Origin: Paraburkholderia rhynchosiae
GTDB lineage: Bacteria; Pseudomonadota; Gammaproteobacteria; Burkholderiales; Burkholderiaceae
Length of the DNA: 58,274 nt
Direction: 5' to 3'
NCBI RefSeq assembly: GCF_002879865.1
Contig: NZ_PNXY01000036.1
Span: 1 to 58,274, forward strand
Positions 51,407 through 58,274 of this stretch are shown here, in pieces. The position numbers and the translations under genes are program-made. The number at the start of each line of letters is the position of its first letter. Position 1 is the first letter of the stretch. A model generated the notes under the pieces. The model searched no databases. It was not told the DNA's origin and saw nothing but the letters and a program-made list of their open reading frames with translations.

Positions 51407-52525
51407 TCACATGGTAATGACGGAGTCAGACGAGTCCCACGTATAGTCCAGTGCTTCGGCCACCTCGCGGCAAGTCACTTTTCCAGCAGCGACGTTAAGG
51501 CCATTGCGCAGGTGCGGGTCGTCCTGCAACGCGCGGCGCCAGCCTTTGTTCGCGATCTGGAGCGCAAAAGGCAGGGTCGCGTTGTTCAGCGCGTAGGTCG
51601 ATGTGCGCGGCACGCCGCCCGGCATATTGGCGACGCAGTAGTGCACGACGTCGCCCACCATGTAGGTCGGCTCTGCATGAGTCGTGGGCCTTGCCGTCTC
51701 GCAGCAGCCGCCCTGGTCGATGGCCACGTCCACGATTGCGGAGCCCGGTTGCATCGCATCGATCATCGCGCGGGTCACGAGTTTAGGCGCCGCCGCGCCC
51801 GGAATCAACACGCCGCCGACTACGAGGTCGGCTTCGAGCACGTGTTTTTCGACATTGTCCTGGTTCGAAAACACGGTCGTGACGCGCGCGCCGAGCAAAC
51901 GATCCATGCGGCGCAGCGCGTCCAGATTGCGGTCGATAACCACAACATGTGCCCCCGTCCCGACCGCGATTTGCGCCGCATTGGAGCCGACCACACCCGC
52001 GCCCAGGATCACGATCTTCGCCGGTGCCACGCCAGCGACACCGCCGAGCAGAATACCCTTGCCGCCATGCGCGCGTTCGAGGCAGTACGCACCCGCCTGA
52101 ATGGACATGCGCCCAGCGACTTCGGACATCGGTGCAAGCAGCGGCAGTCCGCCGCCGGATTGAGTGACAGTCTCGTAGGCAATGCACACGGCCTTGCTCT
52201 TCAGGAGGTCGGCACATTGGTCGGGATCCGGTGCAAGGTGCAAATAGGCGAAAAGGATCTGACCGTCGCGCAGCATCGCTCGCTCGCCGGCTTGCGGTTC
52301 CTTGACCTTGATGATCATGTCGGCCTTGGCAAAGACATCTTCCGCGCGCAGCGCGATCTGCGCGCCGGCTTTTTCATAGACGGCATCCGACGCGCCGATG
52401 CCATTGCCTGCGCCGGTTTCGACCGTCACGGCGTGACCGTGTGCCACCATTTCGCGGACTGACGACGGAGTCAATCCCACGCGGTATTCGTGGTTCTTTA
52501 TTTCCTTTGGAATGCCTATAAGCAT
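51407..52525 (-). CDS. ald: Alanine dehydrogenase
   Basis: 372 residues from the ATG at 52525 (MLIGIPKEIKNHEYRVGLTP), the standard start; the 27 upstream codons are spurious. The NAD fold has ILGAGVVGSNAAQIAVGTGA, and substrate residues appear in EYRVGLTP, KVKEPQ and AYLHLAPD. It interconverts L-alanine and pyruvate with NAD. The aldehyde dehydrogenase remnant 80 bp upstream on the same strand suggests a former amino acid or aminoalkyl compound pathway, for example one forming alanine by transamination. Confidence 0.95.
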   Translation of the reverse strand: MLIGIPKEIKNHEYRVGLTPSSVREMVAHGHAVTVETGAGNGIGASDAVYEKAGAQIALRAEDVFAKADMIIKVKEPQAGERAMLRDGQILFAYLHLAPDPDQCADLLKSKAVCIAYETVTQSGGGLPLLAPMSEVAGRMSIQAGAYCLERAHGGKGILLGGVAGVAPAKIVILGAGVVGSNAAQIAVGTGAHVVVIDRNLDALRRMDRLLGARVTTVFSNQDNVEKHVLEADLVVGGVLIPGAAAPKLVTRAMIDAMQPGSAIVDVAIDQGGCCETARPTTHAEPTYMVGDVVHYCVANMPGGVPRTSTYALNNATLPFALQIANKGWRRALQDDPHLRNGLNVAAGKVTCREVAEALDYTWDSSDSVITM

Positions 52526-52605
52526 GTCATCCTCCAGTTGCGGAAAAGCGCAAAAGCGCAAAAGCGATTTATTCAACGAAGTGCGGCAGTGTCGTCTTTG
52601 CGTCA

Positions 52606-53574
52606 CTAGGGCAATGAGTAGGTCTTGGTGTTGGTGAAGCTCTTCATTGCTTCCTGCACGCCCTCCTTGTAGCCGAGCCCGAAGTCTTTCACGCCGTCAA
52701 ACGGCGTGAGTTCGAGCCGGTAACCCGGCGCCTCCCGCACATTGACGCTGCCCACTTCCAGTTCGGTGATGAAGCGGGTGATGTAGTCGAAACGGTTGGT
52801 GCAGACCGAAGACGACAGCGCGTAGGCGGTGCTGATCGACATACGGATCGCCTCGTCGATGTTCCTGAAACGCAGGATAGGCGATACGGGTCCAAAGATC
52901 TCGTATTTGACGAGTGGCATGTCGGGTGTAATGCGATCGATGACGGTGGGTGCATACAGCGCACCTTCGCGCTGGTTGCCCCTGAGCAGGCGCGCGGCCC
53001 GCGAGAGCGTCGTTGACCTGGCGCTCGCAGAACTGCGCGGCCGCCTCGTCGATGAGCGTGCCCATGTCGACGGTGCTATCGGCCGGATTGCCATATATCC
53101 ACGCACGCGTTTTCTCCACGACGAGATCGGTGAAGCGATCCGCGACGGCTTCGTGAACCAGCATACGCTTGATCGCCGTGCATCGCTGCGCCGAGTTCTT
53201 GTAGGAACCCGAAACAGCGAGCGAGCTTGCTTCGTGGAGGTCGGCGTCTTCCATGACGATGATCGGATCGTTGCCGCCGAGCTCCAGCACGGCTCGCCAA
53301 TACCCCATGCGCGCCGCGATGGACTTGCCGATCGACACGCCGCCCGTGAACGTAATTAAATCAACCGCGGGATTCGTGATCAGTTCGTCAGCGATCACAA
53401 CCGGGTGGCCTGTCACGACCTTCAGTATCTGCGGGGGCAAGCCTGCCCTTCAATGTCGCCTTCGGCACCGTGCCGACGAGCGTTCGGGCATACGGATTGC
53501 GTACTTCGCTCACCTCGTCGCGAACGATCTTTTCTCCATCGATGCGCAGCGCCTCATGACGAGGTCCAGCGTGG
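52606..53574 (-). pseudogene. Aldehyde dehydrogenase (phosphonoacetaldehyde dehydrogenase-like), deleted and frameshifted
   Basis: Three minus-strand blocks belong to one ALDH. The first is the N-terminus HEALRIDGEKIVRDEVSEVR to GTVPKATLKG. After an internal deletion of perhaps 150 residues comes LPPQILKVVTG through ELGGNDPIIV and the catalytic NSAQRCTAIKR. After a frameshift near 53010 comes GALYAPTVIDRITPDMPLVK to the end GLGYKEGVQEAMKSFTNTKT. The C-terminal wording is close to PhnY-type enzymes that oxidise phosphonoacetaldehyde. The start codon is unclear. With the substrate funnel largely deleted it cannot be active. Confidence 0.72.
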
Positions 53575-53688
53575 GCCTTCGGCCCGACGCAGCGTCCCGC
53601 TCCACTGTGATTAATGAAGGGTAGACTACAGGAGAGGGTCGGCGGCTATTGGCATTGGCAGTCTTCGCGACCGCCTTGGGAGACGTGT

Positions 53689-55410
53689 ATGAACAGCACA
53701 AAGTACCTGGACCAAAACGCGATACCCTGGCGCCGGCTAGTTTCGACGAGCCTGCTCATTATTTTCTGCGCCGCGTGCAGCGGCGGTTCGGGCGGTACCT
53801 CTTCCACCAGCAATACAAGCGGCGGCTCCGGCAGCAATTCCGCGAATGGTGATACAGGCGGCACAACGGGCCCCGCTGGAACGGGCTCTGGCGCAACGCC
53901 CACTGCAAGCGATGTTCTGACGTATCACAACGATCTGGCGCGCACAGGACAGTACCTGGCAGAGACAAGACTGACTCCCGCCAACGTCAACGCGACGGGA
54001 TTTGGCAAGGTTGCATTTCTCACGGTAGATGGCAAAGTCGACGCGCAACCCCTTTACGTCGGCAACGTCTCCATTAGCGGCGCCACACACAACGTCGTAT
54101 ATGTTGTTACCGAGCACGCGAGCGTGTACGCATTCGACGCGGACACCAATGCACAACTTTGGCATCGCTCCCTTCTCGGCTCCGGCGAGACGACCAGCGA
54201 CGATCGTCATTGTGGTCAAATCACTCCGGAAATCGGCATCACTTCGACGCCAGTCATCGACCGCACACGCGGCACAGCGGGCATTCTGTACGCGGTCGCA
54301 ATGAGCAAGGACGCGAGCGGAAGCATTCATCAGCGCCTGCATGCGATAGATATAGGCACGGGTGCGGAGATGCTCGGCGGTCCGACTGAGATCGCAGCTA
54401 CCTATCCGGGAACCGGCGCGAATAGCAGTAACGGGGTCACCGTGTTCGACCCGCAGCAATATGCGGAGCGCCAGGCGCTGACGCTGGTGAAGGGCAACGT
54501 CTACCTCGCGTGGACGTCGCATTGCGACCAGGGCACCTACGGCGGCTGGGTGATGGCCTACAGCGCGGATACCCTTTCGCAGACAGGCGCGTTGAACCTC
54601 ACGCCAAACGGAACCGAGGGCTCCGTCTGGATGAGCGGTGCGGGCATGGCATCCGATGGCGCGTTCCTGTACCTGCTCGACGCCAATGGCACTTTCGACA
54701 CAACGCTGAACGGGCAGGGCTTTCCGGCTGGCGGCGACTATGGAAACGCCTTCCTGAAATTGTCGACGTCACCCGCGCTCTCTGTGGCCGACTATTTCGC
54801 GACGTTCGACACCGTCGCGCAGTCGTCGGCGGACGCGGATCTCGGGTCCGGAGGTGCGTTGGTCCTGCCGGATATGACCGATGCAAACGGCACCGCCCGG
54901 CACCTTGCCGTGGGTGCGGGCAAGGATTCAAAAATCTACGTCGTCAATCGCGATGCGATGGGCAAATTCAACACGAACGCCAATCTGATCTGGCAGGAGA
55001 TTGATGGACAACTGTCAGGGGGCGTCTTTGGCATGCCTGCCTACTACAACAACGTGGTCTATTTCGGTTCCGTTGGCGACAATCTGAAGGCGTTCCCGGT
55101 GACCTCAGCACTGTTGGCAACGACGCCCACGTCACACAGCCCTGGCACCTTTCCTTACCCGGGCACGACGCCGAGCATTTCAGCTAACGGTGCCGGGAAT
55201 GCGATCGTTTGGGCCGCCGGGAACGGTGCCATTGGCGCTTTGTATGCCTTCAACGCCAGCGACCTCAGCCAGGAACTCTATAACAGCAATCAGTCCGGTA
55301 CGAGGGACACGTTCGGCGCGGGAAACAAGTTCATTACACCGATGATCGCGCACGGGCACGTCTACGTGGGAACGACCAACGGCGTGGCGGTGTTCGGATT
55401 GTTGAAGTAA
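53689..55410 (+). CDS. Secreted lipoprotein with PQQ-like beta-propeller
   Basis: 573 residues from the ATG at 53689, which has GGGAGACG upstream; the frame is open from 53614. A signal with lipidation Cys30 (IFCAAC; Cys instead of the usual Leu at -3) leads into a low-complexity Ser/Gly/Thr linker (~31-70). The rest forms a quinoprotein-like propeller with repeated blades: VVYVVTEHASVYAFDADTNA, TSTPVIDRTRGTAGILYAVA, MPAYYNNVVYFGSVGDNLKA and the closing HVYVGTTNGVAVFGLLK. Without visible PQQ-binding residues it is more likely a surface binding protein than a dehydrogenase. Confidence 0.72.
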   Translation: MNSTKYLDQNAIPWRRLVSTSLLIIFCAACSGGSGGTSSTSNTSGGSGSNSANGDTGGTTGPAGTGSGATPTASDVLTYHNDLARTGQYLAETRLTPANVNATGFGKVAFLTVDGKVDAQPLYVGNVSISGATHNVVYVVTEHASVYAFDADTNAQLWHRSLLGSGETTSDDRHCGQITPEIGITSTPVIDRTRGTAGILYAVAMSKDASGSIHQRLHAIDIGTGAEMLGGPTEIAATYPGTGANSSNGVTVFDPQQYAERQALTLVKGNVYLAWTSHCDQGTYGGWVMAYSADTLSQTGALNLTPNGTEGSVWMSGAGMASDGAFLYLLDANGTFDTTLNGQGFPAGGDYGNAFLKLSTSPALSVADYFATFDTVAQSSADADLGSGGALVLPDMTDANGTARHLAVGAGKDSKIYVVNRDAMGKFNTNANLIWQEIDGQLSGGVFGMPAYYNNVVYFGSVGDNLKAFPVTSALLATTPTSHSPGTFPYPGTTPSISANGAGNAIVWAAGNGAIGALYAFNASDLSQELYNSNQSGTRDTFGAGNKFITPMIAHGHVYVGTTNGVAVFGLLK

Positions 55411-55911
55411 GGACGCCACCGTTGTCTTCCGGTGCGGCGAAGCCGGAGCCAGTTGGCGTGATGTCGAGGCAGAACGCGCTTTCTACGCCGGCACAATGAC
55501 GCTTACCGCCGCGATCGCCATGGCGAGTGTCGCTAGCCATCTTCCCCTGGCAATGCGCCGGTGACGACGAACTGCCCCACAACGTGCCTGCTATGAACCA
55601 ACTGTCCGCCTCATTTGCATTAAACGGCGCGTTCCCAAAGCTACCCGCCATCGAATGCGCATGTATCGGCCTTTGCCGACGTTGGCGCGCCGCGCTGACA
55701 GGACGGTTCACTGCTGGGAGCAGCCGTTCGGGAAGGCCATCGACGAGCGACCGTTGCTGAGTTTGACGAAGGAGCACTTCCGACCGTTTCAGACGGTCGC
55801 AAGAGGTCCTTGAGCGTCCGCTGCGCATTGACGTGCGGACTACCGCATTACGGTCACCCGCAGTTTTTTGTCCCGTTGCCGCATGGCGACATGCCTTCCG
55901 CCTTCTGCCAC
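55411..55911. other. Spacer between convergent genes, no recognisable gene
   Basis: About 500 bp. GCTGGGAGCAGCCGTTCGGG at 55713 recalls CGCTGGGAGCAGGGCTTG at 8079, perhaps degenerate intergenic repeats. Short frames (55527-55760 plus) show no family match. Confidence 0.3.
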
Positions 55912-56745
55912 TCAGCCATCCGTCGAGACCGTGACAGTCTCCCACCGCCGGATCTCGTCTTCGAGCGCCGACAACTTGCCACGCACCAGGCCGAGTGCAT
56001 CGCTGCCGAGTAAAAGATGAACGGGCGGGCTGTCTGCAGCGATCGCCGCAAGCATCGCGCGTGCTGCTTTCCGAGGATCGCCCAATTGCTTGCCGCTTTT
56101 CTCCTCGCGAGCTTGGCGGACGGGGTCAAAGACGTCGTCATAATCCGGGATGCACCGGGGCGTTCGCGTCATTGAGCGGCCTGCCCAGTCGGTCCGGAAA
56201 GAGCCGGGCGCCACAGCTGTCACGGCGATACCAAAATTCTTGACCTCTTTCGAAAGGGCCTCGGAAATGCCTTCAAGCGCGAACTTGCTTCCGCAGTAAT
56301 ACGCGATTCCGGGCATCGTGATAAAGCCGCCCATCGACGTAATGTTCAGAATGTGCCCGCGTCGGCGTGTACGCATAGAAGGCAATACGGCCTTCATCAT
56401 GGCGACTGCGCCAAAGACATTCACATCGAACTGTCGACGCATCTCCGACAAAGGCGATTCTTCCATGATGCCTTCGTGCCCGTAGCCAGCATTGTTGACC
56501 AACACATCGATGGGACCCACGCTCGTCTCGATTTCCGACACTACGTGGTCGATGGCGTCAAAATCCGTCACGTCAAGAACCCTTCCGAACGCGCCGCGCA
56601 CTGAGAGGGACTCGAAATCCCGCTTGGCCTGCAAACTTCTCACCGTACCGACAACCTTGTGGCCGATCGCGAGCGCCTCTTGAGCGAGCGCTCGGCCGAA
56701 CCCGCTACTGACGCCAGTGATAAGCAGCGTTTTGCTGAATTGCAT
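55912..56745 (-). CDS. Classical SDR oxidoreductase
   Basis: 277 residues from the ATG at 56745, with GGAGGG upstream on the minus strand. The cofactor motif TGVSSGFGRALAQEAL, NNAGYG, the catalytic Ser in NITSMGG and Tyr/Lys in YYCGSKFALEGISEAL are all present. It belongs to the group often annotated as oxidoreductases with NADP preference (KVVGTVR). It is divergent from the AraC gene at about 56808 and presumably regulated by it. Substrate unknown. Confidence 0.9.
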   Translation of the reverse strand: MQFSKTLLITGVSSGFGRALAQEALAIGHKVVGTVRSLQAKRDFESLSVRGAFGRVLDVTDFDAIDHVVSEIETSVGPIDVLVNNAGYGHEGIMEESPLSEMRRQFDVNVFGAVAMMKAVLPSMRTRRRGHILNITSMGGFITMPGIAYYCGSKFALEGISEALSKEVKNFGIAVTAVAPGSFRTDWAGRSMTRTPRCIPDYDDVFDPVRQAREEKSGKQLGDPRKAARAMLAAIAADSPPVHLLLGSDALGLVRGKLSALEDEIRRWETVTVSTDG

Positions 56746-56807
56746 TGAAGCACCCTCCGTCACGTTAACTGAAAGGTGCATGCTAATCTTACGGCCAAGG
56801 GCCGAGA

Positions 56808-57809
56808 ATGCGGATTTCGCTAATTTTCTTGCACAAAACTATGAATGCAACCCCTGCCTCCACGGAGCAGCCTGAGCGTTCCCGTCAAAGCCAGAACCGC
56901 ATAGTTACCCTTTTGCGCGGGTTGGCGCCCGATGAGGGCTACAGCTTGACGGCACTGCCGAGCGTCCGCGTCCTGCGTTCGAACCGGGCGTTGTCGCGCA
57001 CGCCGGTTCTATATGACCCCGGCATTGTGATCGTGTGTCAGGGCCGCAAGCGAGGTTACTTCGGTGATCAGCTCTATCTCTACGACGAGCATCACTACCT
57101 CGCTGTGTCCGTGCCCGTGCCATTCACCATGGAAACCGACGCAACGCCAGCGCGCCCGCTGCTTGCCCTGTACCTGCATCTCGACTTCACTATGGCCGCC
57201 GAACTCGCGGCGCAGATCGATCGCGAAGGAGTCACGGAACGAATAGAGGCGCCTCAGAGCATGATGTCGACGCCGATGGACGACGCAATGCAGTCGTCTG
57301 TGTTGCGCTTCCTCGAAGCGATGCACCGTCCGCTTGAAGCCGCGGTATTGGGCCACGGCCTGCTGCGCGAACTGTACTTCCGTGTGCTGACCGGAGCACA
57401 GGGACGCTCGATGAGGGAGGCCCTTGCGATGCGCGGGCAGTTCGGCCGGATCGCCCGATCCCTGCGTCTCATCCACGCTGGCTATGCGCAGTCGCTCGAC
57501 GTGACGCAGCTTGCTGAGGAAGCCGGCATGAGCGTCCCGAGCTTCCACAGCCACTTCAAGGCTATCACGCAGGTATCGCCTATGCAGTACGTCAAGTCGA
57601 CGCGTCTGCATCAGGCCCGCCTGTTGATGGTGCGCCAGGGCCTGAGCGCGGACGCCGCCAGTCACGCCGTGGGCTACACGAGCCCTTCCCAGTTCAGCCG
57701 GGAGTTCAAGCGCCTCTTCGGTTTGACGCCAGCGGCGGAGACCAGACGTATGCGCGAAAACTTCGCCGTACCGGCGTTTGCCGATGCGACGTATGTGTCG
57801 TCGCACTGA
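56808..57809 (+). CDS. AraC-family transcriptional regulator
   Basis: 333 residues from the ATG at 56808, or 322 from 56841. The N-terminal AraC cupin-type domain (VLYDPGIVIVCQGRKRGYFG, LAVSVPVPFTMET) is followed by two HTHs (LDVTQLAEEAGMSVPSFHSH and SHAVGYTSPSQFSREFKRLF). This is the AraC_N/HTH_18 architecture common in regulators of adjacent SDR or aldo-keto reductase genes. It is divergent from the SDR gene 55912-56745, its likely target. The inducer is unknown. Confidence 0.9.
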   Translation: MRISLIFLHKTMNATPASTEQPERSRQSQNRIVTLLRGLAPDEGYSLTALPSVRVLRSNRALSRTPVLYDPGIVIVCQGRKRGYFGDQLYLYDEHHYLAVSVPVPFTMETDATPARPLLALYLHLDFTMAAELAAQIDREGVTERIEAPQSMMSTPMDDAMQSSVLRFLEAMHRPLEAAVLGHGLLRELYFRVLTGAQGRSMREALAMRGQFGRIARSLRLIHAGYAQSLDVTQLAEEAGMSVPSFHSHFKAITQVSPMQYVKSTRLHQARLLMVRQGLSADAASHAVGYTSPSQFSREFKRLFGLTPAAETRRMRENFAVPAFADATYVSSH

Positions 57810-58274
57810 ACCTCACATGCCTCTTCCGCTCGAGAAGCTATCGGGTAACCAACGTCCGCTGAACGGCTAAAAGCAGGCACTTACAGGAATCTGGCGCCCG
57901 GCCGTTCGTGGCCGAACCCGGAAGTCGCGCGTCGGTCGACATTCAACCTCCCCGATTCAACCCCGAGCTTCCGTCTTCGATTAGCGTTATTCGATGCCTT
58001 GATGTGAGTTAGGGCAGGCATCAATAACGCTAAACGAGAGCGGTAAGCGGGTCGGGCATCCCCAAAGTCTGCTCGGGAATAAAGTGGCCGGGGCTGGCCA
58101 AAGGATTGCCGATGTAAGGCGCGCGCCTTCTCAGGGAGCGATCCATCTGCGAGTCCACTCGTCGCCGCTGCGTATAAAACGCGCCCGCTTCGGATTGTCG
58201 GCTTCCGATAAGTCAAGCCAGTCAATGCTGACCGCTCGCACCTCAACGACACAAAAATGCGCAAGGCCTTCATC
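57810..58274. repeat. Right-end spacer with repeat-like sequence
   Basis: CCGGCCGTTCGTGGCCGAACCC near 57897-57918 contains GTTCG/CGAAC arms and resembles the motifs at 18705-18910 and 4331-4440. The minus-strand frame 57881-58273 is open but biased toward Arg/Leu and has no family match, and I think it is part of a dispersed repeat rather than a gene. Confidence 0.3.

Noticed and set aside
1..58274. CRISPR arrays, tRNA, rRNA and riboswitches
   Set aside because: No regularly spaced direct repeats, cloverleaf-like sequences or recognisable riboswitch cores were noticed. A covariance-model scan would be needed to exclude small RNAs.

Overview
The window looks like accessory DNA from a betaproteobacterium of the Burkholderiaceae, probably Paraburkholderia or Caballeronia. 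This is inferred from the high GC content, the many LysR-type regulators, a beta-type trimeric porin, a LexA-controlled imuA-imuB-dnaE2 cassette, a type 2 acetylglutamyl-phosphate reductase and a DUF849 (BKACE) enzyme. No rRNA, tRNA, ribosomal or replication genes were seen. The content is catabolism, transport, DNA repair and polysaccharide functions, interrupted by many broken genes. That fits a secondary chromosome, a megaplasmid or a genomic island.

Layout. 1-5.5 kb: the edge of an IS4/Tn5-type transposase, then three regulator/enzyme pairs arranged divergently (NmrA-like/LysR, LysR/SDR, ArgC-type/LysR). 6.9-11.7 kb: a lipoprotein with a permuted (type 2) PHB-depolymerase fold, a ligD remnant, a cupredoxin, a frameshifted beta-propeller gene, an MFS transporter and a chimeric ORF ending in a superoxide dismutase fragment. 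11.7-18.5 kb: a perfect LexA box followed by imuA-imuB-dnaE2 and an unusually long SRAP/YedK-type protein. 19-27.6 kb: a transporter-cupin-shikimate dehydrogenase-Gfo/Idh operon divergent from an IclR regulator. A 30-bp dyad lies between them, and remnants of a hydratase and of altronate dehydratase lie downstream of the regulator. 27.9-31.7 kb: LysR divergent from a dicarboxylate/amino-acid symporter and a class V PLP enzyme.

32-44.6 kb holds the most interesting unit: a quinone oxidoreductase, a BKACE enzyme, a porin, a small conserved-looking ORF, a TauD/TfdA dioxygenase, a GntR/FCD regulator, an MFS permease, a wrecked thiolase and a molybdopterin oxidoreductase. The palindrome ATGTCGACAT, or a close variant, recurs upstream of BKACE/porin, the dioxygenase, the regulator and the permease. 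At three of these places its TCGACA/TCGTCA core sits exactly 17 nt from a -10-like hexamer. This predicts one GntR-repressed regulon that imports and breaks down an acid whose identity I cannot determine.

45.4-50.9 kb: a Tat/lipoprotein glycoside hydrolase with two N-terminal repeats, a glycosyltransferase, an FkbM methyltransferase and two small membrane proteins. 51.4-58 kb: alanine dehydrogenase next to a deleted aldehyde dehydrogenase, a secreted beta-propeller lipoprotein, and an SDR divergent from an AraC regulator.

At least nine genes are decayed: xre, ligD, the YVTN propeller, the SOD chimera, a 2-oxo-acid hydratase, uxaA, a thiolase, a MarR regulator and an ALDH. Most lie at the borders between intact modules, which suggests repeated acquisition followed by deletion.
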